From Candidatus Sumerlaeota bacterium (GTDB lineage: Bacteria > Sumerlaeota > Sumerlaeia > MWCT01 > JAUWMI01), in contig JAUWMI010000002.1 of the NCBI GenBank assembly GCA_030613245.1, positions 1-64,000 on the forward strand: a stretch of 64,000 nucleotides of DNA. The letters run 5' to 3'. The notes under the pieces are model-generated. The model did no database searches, was not told the origin of the DNA, and saw only the letters and a program-made list of their open reading frames with translations. Made by a program: the position numbers and the translations under genes. Positions 34,735 to 44,435 of this stretch are shown piece after piece (position 1 is the first letter of the stretch; each line of letters starts with the position of its first letter).

Positions 34735-36462
34735 ATGATGATGCACAGCCAGGAGAATCTGCTGGGACAAATACTTGTTGCAATGGGGAAGCTGGATCCC
34801 AATGACCTGGAGATGGCTTTGCGCGAGCACAGGAAGTCGGGTGATCGCATAGGCAGTATACTGATGAAAATGGGGTTCTCAAGCGAAGACGATGTCCTTC
34901 GCGCCCTGTCTCAGCAATTGGCGATTCCCTTTGTCAGGCTCAGCGAAATACAAATTCAAAAAGAGGTCATTGAAAAGATTCCCGCAAAGCTCGTCACCCA
35001 TTATAATCTCATTCCTGTTTCACATCAGGACGGCACACTGAAAGTGGCAACAAACGATCCGCTGAATATTCACGTGCTGGACGACCTGCGCCTGGCCCTG
35101 AAAACTGAGATCGAGCCAGTCATTAGTTCAACAAAGGAAATTGACGATGCGATCAAGAAATACTACGGCATAGGTGCTGATACGGTTGAAGAGATGATAA
35201 ACGGCGAGACGGCGGAGGTTCTGGAGGTTGAGAGGAAGGATGTTGAAGATATTGATCAAATGGCCGAAGATGCCTCGATCGTGCGATTTGTCAACCAGAT
35301 CATTGCCGAGTCATTTACCGATCGGGCAACGGACATCCATGTTGAACCGCTCGAGAAGGAATTGCGCATTCGATATCGAATTGATGGGCTGCTCTATGAG
35401 GCGGCCATACCGTCGTCAATCAAGCGGTTTCAATCGGCGATTATTTCGCGGCTTAAGATCATGGCTGATCTGAACATTGCTGAGCGACGGCTTCCACAAG
35501 ATGGGAAAATCAAAGTGAAAATGGGTGATGTGGATTATGACTTACGTGTCTCGTCTGTGCCCACACCGTACGGTGAGAGTATTAGCATTCGGATTCTGAG
35601 CCGAGATTCCGAATTGTGCCGCATTGATCGGCTAGGATTTGACGAGAATCACATCATGTTGCTTCGGGAGACGATCAAGAAACCTCATGGGATTATCCTG
35701 GTAACAGGGCCAACCGGAAGTGGAAAATCAACCACTCTCTATGCTGCACTTAGCGAAATTAATAGTGTTGAGAAAAAAATTATAACCATTGAAGATCCTA
35801 TCGAGTATCGGATTCACGGAGTAACGCAGATACAAGTGCAGCCGCAGATCGGGCTGACGTTTGCGCGCTGCTTGCGGACAATTTTGCGCCAGGATCCGGA
35901 TATTATCATGGTTGGTGAGACTCGTGACCAAGAGACCGCTGAGGTCACTATTCGGACAGCCCTGACAGGACATCTGGTGTTTTCCACGTTGCATACAAAT
36001 GATGCCTGCGGTGCTGTGACGCGCTTGCTTGACATGGGGATTGAGCCTTTTTTGCTCTCCTCGTCGGTGGAAGCTATTATTGCGCAGCGGCTGGTGCGGG
36101 TGTTGTGTCCGGATTGTAAAGTAGTTTATCAGCCACAAACGGAGATTGTGAATAAGATGAACGTGCGGCATGAGGATGTATCGCAGGTAAACTTTATGCG
36201 TCAGATTGGGTGTGAAAAGTGTCGCTATACGGGCTATCGGGGCCGAACTGCTGTTTATGAAATGGTGAAAATAAATGAGAGCCTCAGACGCTTGATAGTA
36301 GATCGCAGGGCGGCAAACATCCTCCGTCAGGAAGCTATCAGACAAGGAATGCGTCCGATTCGCCACGACGGGTGGACTAAAATCAAAGCCGGAATCACCA
36401 CCATTGACGAGGTACTGCGAGTAACCATGGAAGACGAATTTGTTGACCATGAGGACGTATAA
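34735..36462 (+). CDS. gspE: Type II secretion ATPase GspE
   Basis: This is a 575-residue cytoplasmic ATPase of the GspE/PilB family. The N-terminal MshEN-type domain (LLGQILVAMGKLDPNDLEMA) lies at about 8-150. Walker A GPTGSGKST is at about 325-333, the Asp/Walker B box RQDPDIIMVGETRD at about 386-399, and a zinc-binding tetracysteine (CPDC near 458, CEKC near 492) supports a GspE rather than PilT assignment. It powers assembly of the pseudopilus through GspL and GspF. It is the first gene of the operon; three ATGs in a row make the exact start uncertain. Length and motifs are complete. Confidence 0.95.
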   Translation: MMMHSQENLLGQILVAMGKLDPNDLEMALREHRKSGDRIGSILMKMGFSSEDDVLRALSQQLAIPFVRLSEIQIQKEVIEKIPAKLVTHYNLIPVSHQDGTLKVATNDPLNIHVLDDLRLALKTEIEPVISSTKEIDDAIKKYYGIGADTVEEMINGETAEVLEVERKDVEDIDQMAEDASIVRFVNQIIAESFTDRATDIHVEPLEKELRIRYRIDGLLYEAAIPSSIKRFQSAIISRLKIMADLNIAERRLPQDGKIKVKMGDVDYDLRVSSVPTPYGESISIRILSRDSELCRIDRLGFDENHIMLLRETIKKPHGIILVTGPTGSGKSTTLYAALSEINSVEKKIITIEDPIEYRIHGVTQIQVQPQIGLTFARCLRTILRQDPDIIMVGETRDQETAEVTIRTALTGHLVFSTLHTNDACGAVTRLLDMGIEPFLLSSSVEAIIAQRLVRVLCPDCKVVYQPQTEIVNKMNVRHEDVSQVNFMRQIGCEKCRYTGYRGRTAVYEMVKINESLRRLIVDRRAANILRQEAIRQGMRPIRHDGWTKIKAGITTIDEVLRVTMEDEFVDHEDV

Positions 36463-36699
36463 GGCATGTTGCGGAAGGTGCGAAGGATTGTGACTTCACA
36501 GGTATGCGACACAGGCAGTTTGCACGAAGAAATTGTCTCCGATCCTCTCCCAAAGGAGAGGCGTCCGGCAGAGAAGACCCCCGATATAGAAGACATTGGA
36601 GGGTGGGTCTGGACACCGTGTAGGAGCAAGCGCTCTAGCGGCTAATGTAAAACAGCATACGCCAGTGTAGCATTATTGAAGCATTGTGGGGGAAGTAGT

Positions 36700-37914
36700 G
36701 TGGCAACATTTTCGTACAAGGCAAAAGATCCCAAGGGTGAGCTGATTCAGGGGACAATGGATGCCGAAAATCAGCCGGCTGTCGTGGGGCGTCTCCAGGC
36801 AATGGGGTACTTTCCGGTACTCATTGTGAACGAGACAGAGGTTCGGCGGAAGGCTGAGCCGTTGAGCAAAGCGTTGTGGAAGCGCGTCAGAATATCCGAT
36901 TTGGCAACGTTTAACCGGCAACTGGCGGATTTGATTGATGCGGGTGTGCCACTGGTGAAGGCACTCGCGATTATCATGAATCAGACAGCAAACCCCACAC
37001 TGCGCGACATCATTTCAGAGGTGACCAACGACGTTCAAGGTGGCGATACTCTGGCCCAGGCGCTGGCGAAGCATTCACACGTATTCTCAAAGCTCTTCTG
37101 TGCCATGGTGAAAGCAGGAGAGGCTGGTGGCATGCTCCATTCTGTACTGCAGCGTCTTGCCGATTTTGCCGAAGCTGAGGACGAGCTGCGTAGCAAAATT
37201 AAGTCAGCTTTGGCTTATCCAGTAGTAATGATCCTGGCAGGCATAGGAGCCATTATTGTTCTCATGACGGTTGTCATCCCAAAGATTGTGGTTATTTTTG
37301 ATGATTTGAACCAAACCTTGCCTCTGCCGACACAGATTTTAATAAGCATGAGCAGTTTCCTTGGCGGGAACTTTCTGTATCTCCTATTTGGGGCAGGCTT
37401 TGTGGGATTCCTTGTGTGGAACTTTGCGCGCACAGATGAGGGGAAAACGTTTTTACACAGATTGCAGATCAAGTTACCCATGTTGGGGCCACTTATTATT
37501 AAGCGACAGATCGCGCGGTTTGCCCGAACGTTTGGCTCTCTGCTGCACAACGGTGTGCCTATTCTAACGGCGCTGGATATCACGCAGGAAGTGATGACCA
37601 ACCGCCTTGTGCTCAGGGAAGTTGAGCGCATTTCTGAGAGCGTCACGCAGGGTTCTGGGGTAGCCGCCACTCTTCGTGAAAGCCTCATCTTCCCACCGGT
37701 TGTGGTGAACATGATAGCGATTGGTGAGGAGACGGGAAAACTCGATGATGTGCTGATAAAGATTGCCAGCTCCTTCGAATCTGAGGTTGATCGGTCAGTC
37801 AAGACACTCACTTCGCTTATTGAACCGTTGATTATCTTATTGATGGGAGGCGTGGTCGGGTTTGTGGTGATCTCCATGTTACTGCCGATTTTTCAGCTTG
37901 ATCCGGGTATGTAA
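36700..37914 (+). CDS. gspF: Type II secretion inner-membrane platform protein GspF
   Basis: The start is GTG 36700 (VATFSYKAKDPKGEL), seven bases after GGGGGA; an upstream TTG is less likely. The product (404 residues) has the N-terminal 'YxAxDxxGxxxxG' segment and two T2SSF domains, each ending in helices: about 75-195 with GDTLAQALAKHSHVF and about 275-400 with SGVAATLRESLIFPP. Three membrane helices are seen (about 175-200, 222-242 and 375-398). It connects the ATPase GspE to the pseudopilus. The 238 bases between gspE and gspF hold no gene. The 3' end overlaps or touches the next pseudopilin gene. Confidence 0.93.
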   Translation: MATFSYKAKDPKGELIQGTMDAENQPAVVGRLQAMGYFPVLIVNETEVRRKAEPLSKALWKRVRISDLATFNRQLADLIDAGVPLVKALAIIMNQTANPTLRDIISEVTNDVQGGDTLAQALAKHSHVFSKLFCAMVKAGEAGGMLHSVLQRLADFAEAEDELRSKIKSALAYPVVMILAGIGAIIVLMTVVIPKIVVIFDDLNQTLPLPTQILISMSSFLGGNFLYLLFGAGFVGFLVWNFARTDEGKTFLHRLQIKLPMLGPLIIKRQIARFARTFGSLLHNGVPILTALDITQEVMTNRLVLREVERISESVTQGSGVAATLRESLIFPPVVVNMIAIGEETGKLDDVLIKIASSFESEVDRSVKTLTSLIEPLIILLMGGVVGFVVISMLLPIFQLDPGM

Positions 37915-37966
37915 AGACGCAGGACAGGGGTGCAAAGCATTGGATGAAAGTGGAGATAGTTGGCAG

Positions 37967-38533
37967 GTGTGCGAGTACCGACGCAAGCAAACAGGTATCA
38001 CGTTATTAGAGATCCTGGTTGTGATGATGATTCTCGCTGTCATGCTGGTTTTTTCCATTCCCTCTATGAAAGGGTTTCATCAGCGAAATCAGTTGCACAC
38101 GTCCGCGCGTGAGGTTGTGGCGCTTCTTAAATACGCGAGGGGAGAAGCAGTGCTTGGCGAAAAACAGGTGGAGGTGCGATTCGACGTGCCTGGAGACCGT
38201 TACCGGTTTGATCTACATGCGCAGGATGAAAACGCACGCCGACGGGATCGCGAGCAGACGCGGAAAACCGTTGAAAAAATTAGGTATTTGCCATTGACAA
38301 TTTATTTCCTTGAGATCACCACCCAGGCAGAAGCAGATGAAAAACCTGGTATCGCCAGGATTCTGTTTTATCCAGATGGATCTGCTACTGCTGCAACGAT
38401 CGTAATGGAAAGCGAGCGCGGTCGAACCATGACGATCGAAGTGGCTGGCGCTACTGGCCTGCCCAAGGCGTATGATGGCCTTCCAGAGGTGGAAGAGTCT
38501 GCGGGAGAAACAGGCGACGAAGATTATGAATAG
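37967..38533 (+). CDS. gspH: Type II secretion pseudopilin, GspH/FimT-like
   Basis: A short leader (CEYRRKQTG) is followed by ITLLEILVVMMILAVMLVFS, the class III prepilin signal with Gly at -1 and Glu at +5. I choose GTG 37967 because GGAGAT lies upstream and the leader length is then normal; a longer start at 37898 overlaps gspF. The C-terminal domain (LKYARGEAVLGEKQVEVRFD then a beta region) fits GspH/FimT minor pseudopilins more than GspG. It would be processed by prepilin peptidase, which is not in the window. The acidic tail (EVEESAGETGDEDYE) is unusual. Confidence 0.85.
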   Translation: MCEYRRKQTGITLLEILVVMMILAVMLVFSIPSMKGFHQRNQLHTSAREVVALLKYARGEAVLGEKQVEVRFDVPGDRYRFDLHAQDENARRRDREQTRKTVEKIRYLPLTIYFLEITTQAEADEKPGIARILFYPDGSATAATIVMESERGRTMTIEVAGATGLPKAYDGLPEVEESAGETGDEDYE

Positions 38534-38705
38534 GGAACGGTCGAGTCCCTGGTCCCACGAGTATTGAGAGACGTTGCAGACGGGAGCCAGGCCAAGCGCT
38601 CACGTGCTCGCCGCCGCGGCGACCATCACCATCGGTTGGGACTACGCAGGTAAGGAAGACCTTGGGAGCCTCTCGTGGGCAATTCGAACAGACTGAGGGA
38701 TCGAG

Positions 38706-39203
38706 ATGTATTACACCGGGAGATGTGTACATAGACAATACGGCGCTGGCTCTCTGATGGAGAGATACAGCTTCATGTTGCTTGAGGTGATCGTCTCGCT
38801 GGTGATTCTTTCATTGACTATAGCAACATTTATGCGGTCATTTGCCGTGTCGCTGGGAAGCATCAAGAAAGCCGAGATTGTAACTCAGGCGACGTTTCTC
38901 GCCAATCGGCTGCTTGATGAGTATGAAATCGAAATGCCGGAGCTGGACGAGAGTGAGGGCGATTTCGGCGAGAAATATCCGTACTTTCAATGGACCACAT
39001 CAGTTGAAGATATAGAGGTGGAATACGAAGACATTCCATTTGAGGATGTGGTGGATGAATTTGAGATACTCACGAAAATCACTATCTCGATCTACTACGA
39101 TGATGGCCGAATGAGAACCTTTCGAGCGTGCAAAGTAACGACGTACCTGACCGGGCTCGAGAAGTTCACCCACGAAAGTAGGAAGCAAAACAGACTCTAT
39201 TAG
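38706..39203 (+). CDS. gspI: Type II secretion minor pseudopilin GspI-like
   Basis: The leader MYYTGRCVHRQYGAGSLMER ends in YS, followed by FMLLEVIVSLVILSLTIATF with Glu at +5. The residue before the cleavage site is Ser, not the usual Gly. The start at 38706 has GAGGG six bases upstream. The C-terminal part (EYEIEMPELDESEGDFGEKY ... FEILTKITISIYYDDG) is an acidic GspI-type domain. The product has 165 residues, near the family's usual length. It lies between the GspH- and GspJ-like genes, the usual order for the tip complex (I-J-K). Whether Ser allows efficient processing cannot be told. Confidence 0.8.
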   Translation: MYYTGRCVHRQYGAGSLMERYSFMLLEVIVSLVILSLTIATFMRSFAVSLGSIKKAEIVTQATFLANRLLDEYEIEMPELDESEGDFGEKYPYFQWTTSVEDIEVEYEDIPFEDVVDEFEILTKITISIYYDDGRMRTFRACKVTTYLTGLEKFTHESRKQNRLY

Positions 39204-39212
39204 GAAGTGGCT

Positions 39213-40130
39213 ATGCAATCCAGGTTGTCAGCATTTACGTTACTCGAGACTCTGCTGGCTGTTCTGATCTTCTCCATTGTTGTGACTGCGCTGTACTCAA
39301 CTTTTCGCATCGGGATGCGCGCCTATGAGCTCGGAGAAAGGAACATAGACGTCATGCAGAAGTCCCGCTTTATTTTTGATATGATTACCAAAGACTTCCG
39401 CACAGTCTATTATGAGGATGAGTCGAACTACAATATTACGTTTCGGCAGCACGTGCAGCAATTTGAGAATGAGATGGAACGCGCCAGGCGCGAAGGACGT
39501 TTGGATGAGTTTCTCGAACGCATAGAGGATGAAGACTATCCGAATCCCTACAGTTTCAGTTCGAGTATTGACCTCTCATTTAAGGGTGTGGATGATGGGG
39601 GAAGCGACGGGCTGTCATTTGTCGTCCACCGGCTGACAGATGGCAAGACTGCTGCGCCACCCTGGGGATTGGCTCGCATCACATACGCTATCGAAAACGA
39701 CCGTCTGGTGCGAACAACGGACGACGTCTTTCTGCCCGAGCGGACAAAGGAAGGCGAGGAAATCCTAAAGCCCGAACCTCTGAAGGCCACAGTCGCGGAA
39801 GGAGTGAAGCAGTTCGATCTCAAGTATGGCTACTTTTACGACATGGATTGGTATGACGCCGACGACTGGAATTCTAATGAAAAGAAATACCGAAATCCAA
39901 CACCAGAAGTAGAAGAAGATGACCCAAACTATGAATTTATCATGCAGTTGGAGAGAAACAGACCTGCTGATGGTCTTCCTGCTTACGTGGCTGTTGATCT
40001 TGTGCTCACGGATGCAGGCCCGAAGGCGAGGGAACGGCATTTTCAATCTTTGATCCGCATTCCAAGGGCTGAAGAAACCTACCTGCCTTTGGAAGAGGAG
40101 TATCGCCCGGAACTGGGTAGAATACGATAA
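39213..40130 (+). CDS. gspJ: Type II secretion minor pseudopilin GspJ-like
   Basis: The start is ATG 39213 with TAGGAAG upstream (a GTG at 39207 is possible). The leader MQSRLSA is followed by FTLLETLLAVLIFSIVVTAL, the prepilin helix with Glu at +5 and Ala at -1 instead of Gly. The domain (KSRFIFDMITKDFRTVYYED ... FDLKYGYFYD) is typical of GspJ. It is long for the family (about 305 residues) because of charged insertions. It should form the pseudopilus tip together with GspI and GspK. Spacing from gspI is nine bases, so coexpression is certain. Confidence 0.85.
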   Translation: MQSRLSAFTLLETLLAVLIFSIVVTALYSTFRIGMRAYELGERNIDVMQKSRFIFDMITKDFRTVYYEDESNYNITFRQHVQQFENEMERARREGRLDEFLERIEDEDYPNPYSFSSSIDLSFKGVDDGGSDGLSFVVHRLTDGKTAAPPWGLARITYAIENDRLVRTTDDVFLPERTKEGEEILKPEPLKATVAEGVKQFDLKYGYFYDMDWYDADDWNSNEKKYRNPTPEVEEDDPNYEFIMQLERNRPADGLPAYVAVDLVLTDAGPKARERHFQSLIRIPRAEETYLPLEEEYRPELGRIR

Positions 40131-40195
40131 TAGCAATGCCACATTGAGGCACTATGTAGTGTGATAACGAACTCTGACATGAATTTTGGTGTGTG

Positions 40196-41404
40196 ATGCA
40201 AAAGCGAGTACAGATTCGCAACAGCCGATGTCAAGAGAAACAGGGCGTGATCCTGATTCTGACTCTCTGGATCGTAGTGGTCTTGTCACTTATAGCCTAT
40301 TCCTTGACGTATGAGCTGCGACTGGAATTGAAGCTAACCAAGCTCAATAAAGATAAGATCACGGCATACGCTCTGGCGCGTGCTGGTTTGGCAAAGGCGA
40401 TTGTTGACCTGAAGAACGATATGTATCTGGATTATGCGGAGAAATCCCAACCGTTCGATGGGGAAGGAGACATCTGGAAAAAAACATATGAGGATGACGA
40501 GGCGTTGGAGTTTGAGGGTGGGCAGATAAAAGTTAAGGTTGTGGACGAAGAGAGCAAAATCAATTTGAATCAGGCAAGTATCCGTGTGTTGACGGCCCTG
40601 ATCAAAAGCCTGGGCTATGAAGACAAAGAGGCGCTGGAGACGGCGTGTGCAATTGTGGATTGGCGCGATGCAGATAGACTGCCCCGTGTAGGACGGGGAC
40701 GGGATGAGAACGAAATTTACGCTGAGTTGCGCCACGAGAAAGAAGATCGTCGTTTGTCGGATGACATAGCACCATATCGCTCAAAGAATGACCGCTTTCT
40801 GACTGTAGACGAATTGTTGGAAGTATACGGCGTGACGCCAAAGCTGTTCTATGGCTACGATCCGCAGGCTTCGGAAGATCAGAAGCGGCGGCCACGCTTC
40901 AGGGACGAACGCCCTCCGGTGGGGCTCCGCGATCTGGTGACCGTACGGTCGAACAGGGTGGTCAACATTAACACTGCAGGGCCTGAAGTGCTGGGCGCAA
41001 TCATAGAAGCGGCGGCGATCAATGAATCCGATCCAAGCGCTTTGGCTGACAAGATCATAGAACATCGGCGAGGCTCGCATTCGGGGGAGATTGATAATGA
41101 TCAGGCATTTCGCAGTGTCCAGGATCTCGGGCAAATTTCTGAGATTAGTGGCATGTTGCTCAGTCGAATGCGCGGGGCTTATCCTCTTGATGTTCGCTCG
41201 TACTTCTTTACAATTCATTCCACGGGTGAAGTGGGACGTGTGAAGCGGTCAATTCAGGTGCTCGTGTGGCGGTCATTAGATATTTTTCACCGCGACGAGG
41301 ATCTGGACGATAGGGAAGTACGTCGGCGCCGCCGGAGGTCACGCGAGGAAACCATGCTCATCAAGGAGCCGGCCTTGCGATGCTTCGAATGGGTTGAGAT
41401 CTAG
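40196..41404 (+). CDS. gspK: Type II secretion minor pseudopilin GspK
   Basis: The leader MQKRVQIRNSRCQEKQG is followed by VILILTLWIVVVLSLIAYSL. It has Gly at -1 and no Glu at +5, as is normal for GspK. The large periplasmic part has two helix-hairpin-helix-like (SAM-like) segments: SKINLNQASIRVLTALIKSL near residues 120-140 and NRVVNINTAGPEVLGAI near 258-274. The product has about 402 residues, within the family range. GspK caps the pseudopilus through GspI-J. An Arg-rich block (REVRRRRRRSREE) near the C-terminus is unusual. Confidence 0.93.
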   Translation: MQKRVQIRNSRCQEKQGVILILTLWIVVVLSLIAYSLTYELRLELKLTKLNKDKITAYALARAGLAKAIVDLKNDMYLDYAEKSQPFDGEGDIWKKTYEDDEALEFEGGQIKVKVVDEESKINLNQASIRVLTALIKSLGYEDKEALETACAIVDWRDADRLPRVGRGRDENEIYAELRHEKEDRRLSDDIAPYRSKNDRFLTVDELLEVYGVTPKLFYGYDPQASEDQKRRPRFRDERPPVGLRDLVTVRSNRVVNINTAGPEVLGAIIEAAAINESDPSALADKIIEHRRGSHSGEIDNDQAFRSVQDLGQISEISGMLLSRMRGAYPLDVRSYFFTIHSTGEVGRVKRSIQVLVWRSLDIFHRDEDLDDREVRRRRRRSREETMLIKEPALRCFEWVEI

Positions 41405-41468
41405 CCTATTATATGAGAGACGCGAGTACGGGATACGTTGTGAAACAAGGAGGATATCAGAAAGAGCG

Positions 41469-43229
41469 ATGTTGAATTTGTATACAAGCGTTGAATTAAA
41501 CGAGCGCGAGTGCAAGATTCTGCAGGTCAATCGGCACAAGAGCGGTCTGAGAGTGTGCCGGGCGCTGACGATTCCTTTTCCTGCGACTACTGCTGGCATG
41601 GGGGAGGCGACACAGGCCAAGGCGAGTGTGATTAAGGAGGCACTCAAAGCGCATAAGGTGAGAATCCCGTATTCGGTCCTTTTGATTCCTAAACACTTAG
41701 CTACGGTACGCTACGTCACGCTGCCGTCATCAGGTGATGACGAAATATCCGGAATGGTTCGGTTTGAAGCTGAGCGCAATATCCCCTTTAATGCCGAACG
41801 CCACGTCGTTTCACACTATGTGATGAAAAGAGAAGGCATTGGCGGATCGCAGGTTCTTATTGCCGCAGTGGATTCCGCGGTGGTTGAGGAACATCTTCAG
41901 ATTCTGACAGCGGCGGGCATTGCGCCGGCGCTGGCAGACGTGACGTCGCTTGCCTTGTTTAACGCTTTCGTGTTTACGCGACCGCAGGGACTTGAAGAGC
42001 AAACGTGTGCGTTGGTGAATATCGGGTTGCTGACAACCGAAATTTGCATTGTGAGTCGAGGAATACTTATCTTTACACGCAGTACTTCGCTCGGCACAGC
42101 GCGGCTGATTGATGATCTCAACCGCGAGCATGTACTCTCGCCAGCGCTGTCTACAGCAGAGATCAATCAGATTGACATGCTAGAGCCAGAGGGATTTTTC
42201 GGCTCGCGACGTTGCGGGCCCGGCGTGGCGGACAGCACAGGCGGGGTTCATGAAGCCTCCTCAGATGATGCTGATGCGCGTCTTACTACCGACGATCTGC
42301 AATTCCCTATGGACGCGAATATTCGTAATGCAACCTCGCCAGGTGAGAAGCCTGGAACAGACATCCAGCGGAAAGGCGAGCATCCCTGTGTAAAGACGCT
42401 GCGCGAGTGGTCAAGCAAGCTCCTGACTGAGGTGAAGCGAACTTATACCTTTGCCAAACGAGAGTTCGAGTGTCCTCCGATTAACGAGGTTTTCGTCTCT
42501 GGCGAAGGCATGGCGTTCAAGAATATGCTGGAGTATATGCAGATCAACATGGGTGTCACGGTGCACGCCTTGCAGGCTTTCGCGCAATTAGAGATGGAGC
42601 CGGAGTGCGGATTGACTGATGCGCAAAATCTTGCGCGGTTCTGTATTCCTCTGGGGGGAGCTATTCGCGAACTCGATGATCAGACGCTCAAGATCAATGT
42701 TTTGCCCATTCGATATGTGAAGCATAGGGCGCGTATGCAAAGGAAGCGTAGCGTTATCACCACAGGCGTGCTGGTTCTCGTGATCCTGGCTCTGAGCATT
42801 ATCTACGTAGCCGAGCAGGTCGGCAAGCGCCGGCACCTCTACGAGTGGTATACGGCCCAGGTCAACGCGATGGAACCCAGGGTGACGGCACTGCAGGACA
42901 AAGAGACCAAGCTGCGCATTATCCGGAGTTATATTCATGACAAGCGCTCGGCTCTGGCGATCCTTGACGAGATCAGTCAGTTCGATTTTATCCCTCATCA
43001 GGTGGCCATTACGGATTTAACATACAAAAAGGGGGAAGATTTGGAGATTGAAGGCCACGCGCTGGGAATCAAGGAGCTCAATTTATTTGAAGAGCGTTTG
43101 GAAAAAACGGGATTCTTTGAAGATGTGTTCATAAAGCAACGTCAACGATACCAGATGCCGCATGGCCGCCCTTGGGTGGTGAAGTTTGATCTTGTGTGTT
43201 CATTTCGGAAGAAGCAGGGTAGCAGATGA
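41469..43229 (+). CDS. gspL: GspL-like protein (PilM-type domain fused to PilN-type domain)
   Basis: This is a protein of about 586 residues. Residues 1-430 form an actin-like PilM/GspL cytoplasmic domain (LLIPKHLATVRYVTLPSSGD, MVRFEAERNIPFNAERHVVS, CALVNIGLLTTEICIVSRG). A single membrane helix (about 445-465, VITTGVLVLVILALSIIYVA) and a PilN/GspL periplasmic ferredoxin-like domain follow. It links GspE to GspM in the inner membrane. An insert of about 60 polar residues (near 265-320) breaks the actin-like fold. The ribosome site AAGGAGG is 16 bases from ATG, longer than usual, so the true start might be an in-frame alternative such as ATA 41454. The stop overlaps gspM (ATGA). Confidence 0.87.
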   Translation: MLNLYTSVELNERECKILQVNRHKSGLRVCRALTIPFPATTAGMGEATQAKASVIKEALKAHKVRIPYSVLLIPKHLATVRYVTLPSSGDDEISGMVRFEAERNIPFNAERHVVSHYVMKREGIGGSQVLIAAVDSAVVEEHLQILTAAGIAPALADVTSLALFNAFVFTRPQGLEEQTCALVNIGLLTTEICIVSRGILIFTRSTSLGTARLIDDLNREHVLSPALSTAEINQIDMLEPEGFFGSRRCGPGVADSTGGVHEASSDDADARLTTDDLQFPMDANIRNATSPGEKPGTDIQRKGEHPCVKTLREWSSKLLTEVKRTYTFAKREFECPPINEVFVSGEGMAFKNMLEYMQINMGVTVHALQAFAQLEMEPECGLTDAQNLARFCIPLGGAIRELDDQTLKINVLPIRYVKHRARMQRKRSVITTGVLVLVILALSIIYVAEQVGKRRHLYEWYTAQVNAMEPRVTALQDKETKLRIIRSYIHDKRSALAILDEISQFDFIPHQVAITDLTYKKGEDLEIEGHALGIKELNLFEERLEKTGFFEDVFIKQRQRYQMPHGRPWVVKFDLVCSFRKKQGSR

Positions 43230-43828
43230 AAGTCTCTAGTCGAGAAAGGATACTCATGGTGATTGTGGGCGTGTTTGTGTGTGCGGCCATCGTCTATAAG
43301 TTTGGCATCACGCGCGTCTACGAGGGATTCCGCTCCTCAGCAGAACAATTGCAGACCGTAGAAAATACATACCAACGTTATGTACGTCAGATGGAGCAGC
43401 GTGAGCGGATTGAACGTGCTTACAGGGAAATTGAGGATCAATTCCCCAAGCGCGAGCCTGGCCGCAATCCGGCCCATCAGTTCAGTGAGGAGGTTGATAC
43501 GCTCTGTTCCCAATTGGGATTTGCGAACCCAACCATTGAACCAGCCAAGGAAAAGCCAATTGAGGATGTGGAAGATTATCGCTTCATTTTGCTAACCGTA
43601 AAGACCGAAGGTGATTTTCGCAGTATTACCAGGCTGCTCACGGGCTTTGATAATAAGTCCCTGCTGATCAGGGAGCTGACGCTAACCAGTTATTTGGATA
43701 GAGATCGGGTCCGCGTAGCGGTGACTGTGGCACGGATTGTTAAGGCAGACGAGGCAGCCGAACGGCCGGCCGTGCGCCCCAGAGCCCGCAGAATAGCTGA
43801 TACATCGGTGAAGGGAGAGGTTTTCTGA
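43226..43828 (+). CDS. gspM: GspM/PilO-like inner-membrane protein
   Basis: This is a 200-residue bitopic protein: a short N-terminus, one membrane helix (residues 9-27, ILMVIVGVFVCAAIVYKFG), a coiled-coil-like helix (about 35-70), then a ferredoxin-like domain with YRFILLTVKTEGDFRSITRL near 115-135. That order is shared by GspM and PilO. Its start overlaps gspL by four bases, as expected for partners that form a heterodimer. The basic C-terminus (RPAVRPRARRIAD) is not usual. The symbol follows position and architecture, not sequence identity. Confidence 0.8.
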   Translation: MKVSSRERILMVIVGVFVCAAIVYKFGITRVYEGFRSSAEQLQTVENTYQRYVRQMEQRERIERAYREIEDQFPKREPGRNPAHQFSEEVDTLCSQLGFANPTIEPAKEKPIEDVEDYRFILLTVKTEGDFRSITRLLTGFDNKSLLIRELTLTSYLDRDRVRVAVTVARIVKADEAAERPAVRPRARRIADTSVKGEVF

Positions 43829-43931
43829 CGACCTGAGCATTAATTAGCGGCACTACGGAAGGCTCCGATTGTCAGTTGCTTTCCTGGGTAGATTAAAAGC
43901 ACAATAGGCAACGGCGAGAAAGGATTTGACA

Positions 43932-44435
43932 ATGCAACGACGTGATATTGTGATAAATGCCATTCTTGTGGGCATTATTGTGCTACTATGCTATTTGGTT
44001 GCCGTGTCAACGTATGAGAAACCGCGTGCCAGCACAGGAAAAGAGTTGAATGTAGGAGAAAGAACAGCCCCGGTAGACGAAACTGAGAGCCAATACGTGG
44101 CGGTTCTGGATAAATATCCTCATTTTGGTCAGCGCGAGGTTTTTCGCACAATTATTTCACGACCGACCCCCACGCCAACCCGAACGCCCAGGCCTAGGCC
44201 AACCCCGAGTCTGGAACGTGCGACGCATTACTGGCGACTGATCAGTGCGTTTGGCAACGAAGCGATCATCGAGGATACGAAGTTGAAAAAACAGTATACC
44301 TTGCGGCTTAATGAATCACTGACGATTACTTATCAAAACAATACCCTTGAAATTACCCTGATTGAGGTTAACGAGAATGATTACTGTGTTACCGTTGGCT
44401 ATAAGGATCAGAAGAAAAGGCTATGTATGTTTTGA
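43932..44435 (+). CDS. GspC/PilP-like protein
   Basis: The start is ATG 43932 with AAAGGA nine bases upstream. A membrane helix (about residues 8-28, IVINAILVGIIVLLCYLVAV) is followed by a linker with a Pro/Thr-rich stretch (PTPTPTRTPRPRPTPS), then a small beta domain (WRLISAFGNEAIIEDTKLKK, QYTLRLNESLTITYQNNTLE) that resembles the homology region of GspC and PilP. Its place between gspM and gspD supports a role in connecting the inner platform to the secretin. Sequence likeness is low, so no symbol is given. Confidence 0.7.
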   Translation: MQRRDIVINAILVGIIVLLCYLVAVSTYEKPRASTGKELNVGERTAPVDETESQYVAVLDKYPHFGQREVFRTIISRPTPTPTRTPRPRPTPSLERATHYWRLISAFGNEAIIEDTKLKKQYTLRLNESLTITYQNNTLEITLIEVNENDYCVTVGYKDQKKRLCMF

